Below, one piece after another: positions 9,707 through 17,711 of a stretch of DNA of 40,371 bases. Source of the DNA: Mollicutes bacterium (lineage in GTDB: Bacteria > Bacillota_I > Bacilli_A > RF39 > UBA660); assembly GCA_012520435.1 (NCBI GenBank), contig JAAYOI010000077.1, forward strand, positions 1-40,371. Reading direction: 5' to 3'. How positions within the stretch are numbered: the first letter of the stretch is position 1; every line of letters begins with the position of its first letter. The notes below the pieces were generated by a model that was given only the letters and a program-made list of their open reading frames with translations, made no database searches and was not told where the DNA came from. A program made the translations under genes and the position numbers.

Positions 9707-10562
9707 ATAGTTCATTATCTTCACTTAATAATTCATTTAAAGTAACAATTTTATATCCTTTTGCTTCAATATAATTGATAATAGAAATTAATTCGCTTTC
9801 AACTACCATATTAATTGGTAAAGAAATAATACTACCATTTTTAATTTGTTTTTTAATTTCAATTAAAGGATATTTTTTTACTATTATTTCTGGTTTAATT
9901 GTATGATTTTTATGTAAAGCGCATATTTTTAAGGCATTAGTATTTTCTCTTTCAGTATAACAATATCCTTTTTTTTGATTACCTATTTTTCTAATAATAG
10001 TATCCATCCAAATAAAATCACTATGATTATAATCCATATTATAACTTAAATTACCAATAACATGTCCTTTCTTAATCAATTCCATTATTTTATCATTATT
10101 ATTTTCTAACCAAACACTATCAATAAAAAAATTACTTTTAACCTTCTTATCTTCTAAAATAGTAAGAATTTGATTAATATTGTCATTATTATTAACAATA
10201 AAAACTATACTAACTAAATTTTTTTTAACATTACCACCAATTACATATTTATCATATATTTTTTCAATACTAATTTTAGGCTTTATTACTTGATATTCCA
10301 ATAATTTAGGATTATAATTACCTATTCTTTTCATATTAAGGTAACTCTTATTTTCATTTATTTCTTTTCCATTTAAACCTGGTCTAATTACATTATTTTC
10401 AATCAAAGCATCTATAGGTTCTTCTTTATATTTAACATTTTGTTTTTTTATTTCCATCATTAAACTATCTGTTTCTTTAACTACCATTGCTGTTTTTTCA
10501 GCATAAATAAAACTTAAACACATTAGAGTAAGCATTCCTATTGCTTGAAAAAATTTTTTCAT
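9705..10562 (-). CDS. Polysaccharide deacetylase (NodB)-like protein, probably catalytically degenerate
   Basis: Signal peptide; VSIVFIVNNNDNINQILTILEDKKVKSNFFIDSVWLENNNDKIMELIKKGHVIGNLS resembles the NodB fold. Confidence 0.6.
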   Translation of the reverse strand: MKKFFQAIGMLTLMCLSFIYAEKTAMVVKETDSLMMEIKKQNVKYKEEPIDALIENNVIRPGLNGKEINENKSYLNMKRIGNYNPKLLEYQVIKPKISIEKIYDKYVIGGNVKKNLVSIVFIVNNNDNINQILTILEDKKVKSNFFIDSVWLENNNDKIMELIKKGHVIGNLSYNMDYNHSDFIWMDTIIRKIGNQKKGYCYTERENTNALKICALHKNHTIKPEIIVKKYPLIEIKKQIKNGSIISLPINMVVESELISIINYIEAKGYKIVTLNELLSEDNEL

Positions 10563-10606
10563 GCAATCACCCTAATTAAATATATGAAAGTAATCTTAAT
10601 ATATTT

Positions 10607-11716
10607 CTATTTTAAATCGTAATTTAAATGTTTTAATTCCGGCAAAACAAATAAACCGTCTTTTCTTACCAAAACATCATCAAAAAAGAGTTCACCACCA
10701 CCATATTCTTTTAATTGGATTAATACCATATCCCAATGAATTGAAGAGACATTACCATTATCAGCATTCTTATAAGCACGACCTGGTGTAAAATGAATAC
10801 TACCAATAATTTTTTCATCATATAAAATATCACCCATTGGTTTTGTAATTTTAGGATTTAAACCGATTGCGCATTCTCCAATATATCTACTTCCTTCATC
10901 AATATCAAAAATTTTATTCAATGCTTCATTATCTTCACGGCAACTAGCTTCAATTATTTTACCTTCTTTAAAAGTTAATTTAACATCATTATAAACATTT
11001 CCCATATATGGACATAGTGTATTAAAAGTTATAACACCATTTACACTATTTTTTATAGGGGCTGTATAAATTTCACCATCAGGAAGATTAGATTCTCCAC
11101 AACAAGGTATAATTGGCATATTCTTAATACTAAAAGTTAAATCAGTTCCAGGTCCAACAATATGTACTTTATCTGTTTTCTTCATTAAATCTTCTAATGG
11201 TCTTATTCTCTCATATAAATCTTGATAATCAAGCGTCATAACATCTAAAGCATAATTAATATAACTATCATTTGACATTTTAGCCTTATAGGCATCTAAT
11301 GAGGAAGGATAATTTAATAATACCCATCTTCTTTCATTAATTCGAATATGATCAATATCTTTAGTTGCATCCCTAATTTGTTTTTTTATTTCAGTTGGTA
11401 TATCTTTTTCTTCAAAATCATTTATTGTATAACGAATAATTATAAAACAATCATAATGATCTACTTCAAATTTTTGTCTTTTTTTAATTTCTTCAATTCT
11501 CTCCTTAGATGTTAATAATGTTAATAAAGTTTCTATTTGCATATCAACTAATTTTACAAAAGGAATACCTTTTAAATCAACAATTTTTTTAATTAAACTT
11601 TTAATAAGAGGTGTACATTTAGAATCTTGATAAGTAATTAAAACTTTTTCATTTGATTTTAATTTTAAAGAATAATTAATAATTATATCACTTAACTTAT
11701 TTATTTTTTCGTCCAT
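10607..11716 (-). CDS. Aminopeptidase, M29 family
   Basis: GPGTDLTFSI..., DGEIYTAPIKNSVNGVITFNT, ECAIGLNPKI, GSIHFTPGRAY, SIHWDMVL motifs typical of M29. Confidence 0.9.
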   Translation of the reverse strand: MDEKINKLSDIIINYSLKLKSNEKVLITYQDSKCTPLIKSLIKKIVDLKGIPFVKLVDMQIETLLTLLTSKERIEEIKKRQKFEVDHYDCFIIIRYTINDFEEKDIPTEIKKQIRDATKDIDHIRINERRWVLLNYPSSLDAYKAKMSNDSYINYALDVMTLDYQDLYERIRPLEDLMKKTDKVHIVGPGTDLTFSIKNMPIIPCCGESNLPDGEIYTAPIKNSVNGVITFNTLCPYMGNVYNDVKLTFKEGKIIEASCREDNEALNKIFDIDEGSRYIGECAIGLNPKITKPMGDILYDEKIIGSIHFTPGRAYKNADNGNVSSIHWDMVLIQLKEYGGGELFFDDVLVRKDGLFVLPELKHLNYDLK

Positions 11717-11768
11717 AATCTCACCTTTTCAATAGTCTTTCATAATATATTATGAAAGGAGAATCAAT

Positions 11769-11984
11769 ATGTATTCAAGTTATTATAATTATCCAATAAA
11801 TAATTATCCAACTTATTCATCTAGTGATGGTGATAGACTTATTGCTGGTGGATTTGTAGGACCATTTTTATTAGGTGGACTTACAGGCGCTTTACTTTCT
11901 CCAGGTTTCTATCGCCCATACCCAATCTATCCTCCATTCTACCCTCCATTTTATTATCGTCGTTTCCCAAGATTTTATTACTAA
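11769..11984 (+). CDS. Small Tyr/Pro-rich protein, spore-coat-like
   Basis: 71 aa, GGFVGPFLLGGLTGALLSPGF followed by PYPIYPPFYPPFYYRRFPRFYY; RBS (aaaggag) and own terminator. Confidence 0.6.
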   Translation: MYSSYYNYPINNYPTYSSSDGDRLIAGGFVGPFLLGGLTGALLSPGFYRPYPIYPPFYPPFYYRRFPRFYY

Positions 11985-12001
11985 AAAAATATCAAAATAT
12001 A

Positions 12002-12026
12002 TCAGCCATTAGGCTGATTTTTTATT
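12002..12026 (+). terminator. Intrinsic terminator after the small coat-like gene
   Basis: ATCAGCC-ATTA-GGCTGAT-TTTTTT. Confidence 0.8.
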
Positions 12027-12028
12027 AA

Positions 12029-12052
12029 AAAAAGAAGCCTATTTGGCTTCTT
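12029..12052 (-). terminator. Intrinsic terminator of rny
   Basis: Minus strand AAGAAGCC-AAATA-GGCTTCTT-TTTT overlapping the rny stop. Confidence 0.8.
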
Positions 12053-13592
12053 CGATTGCTCTTGTTTCGCGAATAACAGTAATTTTAATTGTACCAGGAT
12101 ATTGCATTTGTTCTTCAATACGATTCTTAATATCTTTAGCAATCTTATAACTACATAAATCATCAACTTGTTCAGGTTTAACAATAACACGTAATTCCCT
12201 ACCAGCTTGAATCGCATAAGTTTTTTCAATACCCTCAATATCATTAGCAATATTTTCTAATTCTTGTAAACGTTTAATGTAGTTTTCTAACGAATCTTTT
12301 CTTGCACCTGGACGTGAAGCTGATAAAGCATCAGCAATTGCTACTAAAACAGCAATAACACTCTTTGCTTCATCATCACCATGATGTGATTCAATCGCAT
12401 CAATAACCACATCAGATTCCTTATATTTTTTGGCAATTTCTACACCAAGTTCAACATGACTTCCTTCCACTTCATGATCAATCGCTTTACCAATATCATG
12501 GAATAAACCTGCTCTTTTAGCTAAAACTACATTTTCACCAAGTTCCGCAGCTAAAATACCCGCTAAATGAGCAACTTCAATCGAATGTTGTAAAACATTT
12601 TGACCATAACTTGTCCTAAAATATAATTTTCCTAATAATTCAACCAATTCTGGTTCAACTTTAGTAATTCCTAATTCAAACAAAGCTGCTTCTCCATGTT
12701 CACGTACTTTCACTTGCATTTCATTACAAGTCTTATCATAGATTTCTTCAATACGTGTTGGATGAATACGACCATCTTTAATTAGAGCTTCAATTGCCAC
12801 TCTCGCAATTTCCCTACGATAAGGATCAAAACTTGATAAAACAATTGCTTCAGGAGTATCGTCAATGATCAAATCAACTCCTGTAACGGCTTCAATTGTT
12901 CTAATGTTTCGTCCTTCTCTTCCAATAATTCTTCCTTTCATATCATCATTTGGAAGAGTTACAACCGTGATGGTTTGCTCATTCGCAACATCACCAGCAT
13001 ATCTTTGCATTGCATTAATCAAAATTTCTTTTGCTTTTCTGTCAACTTCTAATTTAGCTTCAGCTTCGCGATCTTTGATGTATGCTGCAATTTCTAAGCT
13101 CATCATTTCTTCAACACGTTTCATTATCATGTCTTTTGATTGTTCTTTAGAAAATCCAGCAATCTTTTCAAGTAGTTCAATTTGTTCTTTTTTTATTTCC
13201 TCCACTTTTACTTGTTCCGCTTGGATATCTTTTTGTTTATTAATTAAAATATTTTCGCGTTCTTCTAGCATCTTTTCACGATTTTGAAGAGTTTGATCCC
13301 TACGATCAATATTATCTTCGCGTGCCAAAAGACGCTCTTCAGCTTCTTTAATTTCATTTTTCTTTTCTTTTATTTCTTTATCAATTTCTTGTTTAAATTT
13401 ATGTGCTTCTTCTTTAGCTTCTAATAAATAATCGCGTTTTATTTTATCTGCTTCTTTTTTAGCTTTTTCTATAATTAATTCAGCCTTTTTTTCGGCTCTA
13501 GAACCTTTAATATAATTAATTATAGACATTAATATTATGCCAACAAAAAGTCCAATTAGGACCAGTAAAATGGAGAAAGCAATATTATCCAT
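12039..13592 (-). CDS. rny: Ribonuclease Y
   Basis: N-terminal TM + coiled coil, KH region [17 protein letters not shown] domain [13 protein letters not shown]; start MDNIAF with GGGGAGGG RBS. Confidence 0.96.
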   Translation of the reverse strand: MDNIAFSILLVLIGLFVGIILMSIINYIKGSRAEKKAELIIEKAKKEADKIKRDYLLEAKEEAHKFKQEIDKEIKEKKNEIKEAEERLLAREDNIDRRDQTLQNREKMLEERENILINKQKDIQAEQVKVEEIKKEQIELLEKIAGFSKEQSKDMIMKRVEEMMSLEIAAYIKDREAEAKLEVDRKAKEILINAMQRYAGDVANEQTITVVTLPNDDMKGRIIGREGRNIRTIEAVTGVDLIIDDTPEAIVLSSFDPYRREIARVAIEALIKDGRIHPTRIEEIYDKTCNEMQVKVREHGEAALFELGITKVEPELVELLGKLYFRTSYGQNVLQHSIEVAHLAGILAAELGENVVLAKRAGLFHDIGKAIDHEVEGSHVELGVEIAKKYKESDVVIDAIESHHGDDEAKSVIAVLVAIADALSASRPGARKDSLENYIKRLQELENIANDIEGIEKTYAIQAGRELRVIVKPEQVDDLCSYKIAKDIKNRIEEQMQYPGTIKITVIRETRAIEEAK

Positions 13593-13679
13593 AATATCCC
13601 TCCCCATTATCATTCTTAGCAAAATATAAAATATTTCACTATATTATTATTGTAATGTTTATGCAATAATAAGTCAAGA

Positions 13680-13716
13680 AAAAAGTGTAACTAAAAAAAT
13701 TTAATTACACTTTATT
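13680..13716 (-). terminator. Intrinsic terminator of recA
   Basis: AAAGTGTAATTAAA...TTTAGTTACACTTTTTT on minus strand. Confidence 0.7.
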
Positions 13717-14743
13717 TATTCTTTGTTTCATTTTCGGCTTTCTTCTTTTTACCGCCAATATTATAGTAATCCCGTACTTTCTTTTCTAATTCTCCTGTTA
13801 ATTTTTGATTATTTTTTAATAATTCCTTAACATTTTCTTTACCTTGTCCAATTTTTTCTCCATTATATGAAAACCATGCTCCACTTTTTTCAATAATACT
13901 TGCTTCAGTCGCCAAATCAACTAATTCGCCATATACTGATATCCCTTCGCCATACATAATATCAACTTGACAAACTTTAAATGGTGGAGCTACTTTATTT
14001 TTAACAACCTTAATAGCGGTTCTATTACCAACTATTTGATCACCAACTTTAATTTGTTCTAAACGTCTTATATCTAAACGAATAGATGAATAAAACTTCA
14101 AAGCTCGACCACCTGGTGTTGTTTCAGGATTACCAAACATTACCCCAACTTTTTCTCTTAATTGATTAATAAAAATTGCGATTGTATTAGTTTTACTAAT
14201 AACTCCTGATAATTTACGCAAAGCTTGACTCATAAGACGGGCTTGTAATGCCATATGGGAATCACCCATTTCACCTTCAATTTCAGCTTGTGGAACTAAA
14301 GCTGCAACCGAATCAATAACAATTACACTAATGGCACTACTACGTACTAATGCTTCACAAATTTCTAATGCTTGTTCCCCATTATCTGGTTGTGATAACA
14401 ATAATTCATTAATATTTACTCCTAATTTAGCAGCATATTGAGGATCTAATGAATGTTCGGCATCAATAAAAGCAGCACGTCCACCTAATTTTTGGGCTTC
14501 CGCAATGGCATGTAAAGCAAAAGTTGTTTTACCACTTGATTCTGGTCCAAAAATTTCAATAATTCTTCCTTTAGGATATCCTCCAACTCCTAAAGCAATA
14601 TCTAATGATAAAGATCCACTTGGAATAACATCAATTTCACGTTGTTCATGTTCACCTAAGCGCATTACTGCACCCTTACCAAATTGTTTTTCAATATCAA
14701 CTAAAACTTGTTCTAATGTTTTATCAGTAGTTGTTTTACTCAT
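13712..14743 (-). CDS. recA: Recombinase A
   Basis: [19 protein letters not shown] Walker [18 protein letters not shown]. Confidence 0.98.
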   Translation of the reverse strand: MSKTTTDKTLEQVLVDIEKQFGKGAVMRLGEHEQREIDVIPSGSLSLDIALGVGGYPKGRIIEIFGPESSGKTTFALHAIAEAQKLGGRAAFIDAEHSLDPQYAAKLGVNINELLLSQPDNGEQALEICEALVRSSAISVIVIDSVAALVPQAEIEGEMGDSHMALQARLMSQALRKLSGVISKTNTIAIFINQLREKVGVMFGNPETTPGGRALKFYSSIRLDIRRLEQIKVGDQIVGNRTAIKVVKNKVAPPFKVCQVDIMYGEGISVYGELVDLATEASIIEKSGAWFSYNGEKIGQGKENVKELLKNNQKLTGELEKKVRDYYNIGGKKKKAENETKNK

Positions 14744-14772
14744 TTCTATATTCCTCCTAACTATCCAACATA

Positions 14773-14801
14773 ATTTTATAATATATTTTTCTGCTTGTCA
14801 A
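14773..14801 (-). promoter_or_regulatory. recA sigma-A promoter
   Basis: Minus strand TTGACA-N17-TAAAAT. Confidence 0.75.
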
Positions 14802-14809
14802 TAGAAAAG

Positions 14810-14823
14810 CGAACATTTGTTTG
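14810..14823. promoter_or_regulatory. LexA/SOS box upstream of recA
   Basis: CGAACATTTGTTTG, near-match to Bacillus CGAACRNRYGTTYG. Confidence 0.75.
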
Positions 14824-14857
14824 ATTATTTTTGAAACATTGTCAAGCAATATTTAAA

Positions 14858-14883
14858 AAAAGTTCTTATTAAATATAAGAACT
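14858..14883 (-). terminator. Intrinsic terminator of pgsA
   Basis: AAGTTCTTAT-TAAAT/ATTTA-ATAAGAACTT then T7 on minus strand. Confidence 0.75.
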
Positions 14884-14921
14884 TATTTATCTTTATTACT
14901 CAAATTATTATATTTATATTT

Positions 14922-15542
14922 TTAATTTATTTCTTGATTATTATTTTGATTATCACCAAAAATAATATCTTTATTCATATTATAATATTGAATGGCTGAA
15001 ACAATTGATAAAATAGCAGCCAAAACAAGTAAAAAATCAGATACTCTAAGATTCCATAATTCAAAAGGTAAATTATAGAATAATGTTAAAATAATTCCTA
15101 CCATTAAACTAGCTGTTTTTATTTTTCCCATTTTAATAGCCGCCACTACTCTTCCTTTATTACCAACAACCATTTTAATAGAATTAACAACATTATCACG
15201 AACAATAATGATAACTGGTATAATTGGATGAATAAAACCAGTAGCTGCTAAAATGATAAGAACAGAATTAACTAAAATTTTATCAGCAATCGCATCGATC
15301 ATTTTCCCAAAATCAGTAATTAAATTATATTTTCTAGCAATATATCCATCTAAAAAATCAGTTAATGAAGCTATAATAAAAAAGATTCCTGCAACAAAAT
15401 ATTTAATATCAACCACAATTGCTTCATTAATAAATAATTTAGGTAATTCTATTCCCAAAGTATCAAATGGTATTAATAAAATAGCTATTATCAAAAAAGT
15501 TAAAAAAATTCTTACCATGGTAATTTTATTAGGTAAATTCAT
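14922..15542 (-). CDS. pgsA: CDP-diacylglycerol-glycerol-3-phosphate 3-phosphatidyltransferase
   Basis: MNLPNKITMVRIFLT; DFLDGYIARKYNLITDFGKMIDAIADK CDP-alcohol phosphotransferase motif. Confidence 0.95.
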   Translation of the reverse strand: MNLPNKITMVRIFLTFLIIAILLIPFDTLGIELPKLFINEAIVVDIKYFVAGIFFIIASLTDFLDGYIARKYNLITDFGKMIDAIADKILVNSVLIILAATGFIHPIIPVIIIVRDNVVNSIKMVVGNKGRVVAAIKMGKIKTASLMVGIILTLFYNLPFELWNLRVSDFLLVLAAILSIVSAIQYYNMNKDIIFGDNQNNNQEIN

Positions 15543-15545
15543 AAA

Positions 15546-16028
15546 TTACCTCCACTCACTAATAATACTACTCAAATCTCTTTCGCCAAAATTATCTTTA
15601 TCGATAATTGAAATAATTAAATAACCAATAACAATTAATAATAAAGCAATAATTACATATATAACAATTGGCGGTATTCTAAATTTTCTTCGATATTCAA
15701 TTGTATATGGTGACATAATACGTTTTTTTTCTTCTTGGTTTTTTACCTTCTTTTTAGCTTTTTGAACATCTTCTAAAGATATTTTAGAAGTATAATCAAA
15801 TAAATATTCATTGAAAGCATCAACCATTTCTTCATAATCTAAACCTAAATATTTTGCATAATCACGAATAAAATATTTAACAAAAAAAACGTCTTTAAAT
15901 TCTTCAAGATTACCGGCTTCAATATTTTCTATTTGTGATGGTCGAAGTTTTAAGTCTTCAGCAACCTCTTCAATTGAGATGCCCATACTTTCTCTTGTTT
16001 CTTTTAATTTCTCACCAATTTCTTTCAT
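15546..16028 (-). CDS. RodZ-like XRE-HTH membrane protein
   Basis: IGEKLKETRESMGISIEEVAEDLKLRPSQIENIEAGNLEEF...YFIRDYAKYLGLD + TM; start MKEIGEKL with AAAGGTGG RBS. Confidence 0.85.
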   Translation of the reverse strand: MKEIGEKLKETRESMGISIEEVAEDLKLRPSQIENIEAGNLEEFKDVFFVKYFIRDYAKYLGLDYEEMVDAFNEYLFDYTSKISLEDVQKAKKKVKNQEEKKRIMSPYTIEYRRKFRIPPIVIYVIIALLLIVIGYLIISIIDKDNFGERDLSSIISEWR

Positions 16029-16056
16029 TCGGTACCACCTTTCTTCAGTCAAAAAA

Positions 16057-16425
16057 AATAATATTTTATAAGCCATGTTCTGTAACCTATCACTAGGCGA
16101 CAAACATTTGTCTCTGAAAACTAGTTTCAGCTTTCACTCCGTTCTTATTCCTTCGTGAAAGTTCCCCTACCAACATTTGGGTTTCTCGCTCACGGGGTTT
16201 ACCAACGTTTCACTTATCTCATTTCTGAGATAAATCGTCACTGCGGCACTTTTATAGCCAATTAACCATATTCTTATAGAACTTAGGTTAACCAGCAGCC
16301 GTTAGCTTTAAAGCTACCCTAGGTTATTGTTTCCCTAGGCGTGATCACTACAAGCATCACAGCTTGTGCGAGCATGGACTTTCCTCTACATTACAAAGAA
16401 TGCAGCGTTTGTCAAAATATTATTT
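16057..16425 (-). ncRNA. rnpB: RNase P RNA, bacterial type B
   Basis: Minus strand GTAGAGGAAAGTCCATGCTCGCAC, GTAAACCCCGTGAGCGAGAAACCCAAAT, ACAGAACATGGCTTAT; terminal P1-like pairing AATAATATTTT/AAAATATTATT + T-run. Confidence 0.96.
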
Positions 16426-16755
16426 TTCTTCGACCCCATAGATGATTTTTTCCAAATTAGATAATCTTCTTAAAACATCAGCACTATTAATTTCGCCACC
16501 GGAAGTTTCACTAACTACTTCTAATTTAGTCTTCAAGTTGCGAATTTCTTGTTTAAGTTTAATATTATCTTCAATTACTTCTTTTTTATCATTCTCTAAT
16601 TCTTTTATAATTGAAAAGAATTCTTCGTAATCACGAATAATTACATCTAAAAATTTATCTACTTCTTGTGGTCGATATCCCCTAGTATCAATTTTAAATT
16701 CTTTTTCTAAAATATCTTTAGTTGTAAGCAATATTCGATCTTGATACACCGCCAA
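16420..16755 (-). CDS. gpsB: DivIVA-domain cell division protein GpsB
   Basis: ILEKEFKIDTRGYRPQEVDKFLDVIIRDYEEF; adjacent to rnpB as in B. subtilis. Confidence 0.95.
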   Translation of the reverse strand: MAVYQDRILLTTKDILEKEFKIDTRGYRPQEVDKFLDVIIRDYEEFFSIIKELENDKKEVIEDNIKLKQEIRNLKTKLEVVSETSGGEINSADVLRRLSNLEKIIYGVEEK

Positions 16756-16792
16756 TCACCTCTCACTTCTTTATGATTATATTATCGCAAAA

Positions 16793-16836
16793 AAAAGACC
16801 TTTTGTCAATCGACTTTTAGTGACAAAAGTTAGTCT
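16793..16836 (-). terminator. Intrinsic terminator between small ORF and gpsB
   Basis: Minus strand CTTTTGTCA...TGACAAAAG-GTC-TTTTTTT. Confidence 0.65.
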
Positions 16837-16948
16837 ATTTTAACCTCTTATTTATCTTTTTGGTTTTTAAAAAACTTACTAATTTAATATATTTTAAATC
16901 AGACAACATCTCATCAAACAATTTTTCTATATGATATTGTCTTTCCAA
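16835..16948 (-). CDS. Candidate 37-aa small protein (TTG start)
   Basis: GAGGTGATTAA-TTG start; MERQYHIEKLFDEMLSDLKYIKLVSFLKTKKINKRLK*; followed by terminator. Confidence 0.5.
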   Translation of the reverse strand: MERQYHIEKLFDEMLSDLKYIKLVSFLKTKKINKRLK

Positions 16949-17114
16949 TTAATCACCTCAATATTACTCTAACACATTTTTAAAATAAATACCTTACTTT
17001 CGACAAAGGTAGAAAATAATAGTTAAGATTGGGCATTTTATGACAAAAACAACAATTATCTATTTTTTATAGAAAAATGACATATTTTATAGTATAATTA
17101 TGTTTGGTGATAGA

Positions 17115-17711
17115 ATGAATTATCCAAATGGTATAAAAAAACATGATGAAAAAGAAACAAATTATGGTAATCGAGGCATGATTTTGGAAAATGATATCAA
17201 TGAAACCAATAAATTTTATCTTGCCAATAATATTGCCATTATTCATAAAAAACCAATACCTATCACTATTACTAAAGTGCATTATCCATCACGTTTTGAA
17301 GCAGTCATCAAAGAAGCTTATTTTAAAACTCCATCAACAACTGATTATAACGGTATTTATCGTGAGAGATATATTGATTTTGAAGCTAAAGAAACTAAAA
17401 ATAAAAAATATTTTCCTATCAGTAATATTCACAAACACCAAATTGAACACTTGAAATTAATTATTGAACATGGTGGTATTGGCTTTATTATTGTTCGTTT
17501 TGTTTCATTAGATTTAACTTTTTATTTAGATGGTAAAGATTTAATAGAATTTATTAATACCAATAAAAGGAAATCAATACCACTTGCATTTTTTAAACAA
17601 AAGGGATATATTATTAAAACCAGATTTAATCCTCGCATTGATTATTTAAGTATTGTCGATAAAATTTATTTTGGAGGCGAGCATTATGAAAAAAGCAATA
17701 AAAAAGATTAA
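17115..17711 (+). CDS. recU: Holliday junction resolvase RecU
   Basis: NRGMILENDINETNKFYL...TDYNGIYRERYIDFEAKETKNKKYFPISNIHKHQIEHL. Confidence 0.95.
   Translation: MNYPNGIKKHDEKETNYGNRGMILENDINETNKFYLANNIAIIHKKPIPITITKVHYPSRFEAVIKEAYFKTPSTTDYNGIYRERYIDFEAKETKNKKYFPISNIHKHQIEHLKLIIEHGGIGFIIVRFVSLDLTFYLDGKDLIEFINTNKRKSIPLAFFKQKGYIIKTRFNPRIDYLSIVDKIYFGGEHYEKSNKKD

Noticed and set aside
12002-12250. 82-aa minus ORF in an alternate frame of rny 3' end
   Set aside because: Fully overlaps rny coding sequence and terminators; composition is shadow-frame-like.
12865-13287. 140-aa + strand ORF antisense to rny
   Set aside because: Ser/Ile-rich shadow of the rny coiled coil/KH frame; no independent support.
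14505-14804. 99-aa + strand ORF antisense to recA start
   Set aside because: Antisense to recA and its promoter/SOS region; no supporting features.
16029-16103. N-terminal extension MSPSDRLQNMAYKILFFLTEERWYR of the RodZ-like ORF
   Set aside because: Lies in rnpB 3' end/terminator; a strong RBS precedes MKEIGEKL at 16028.
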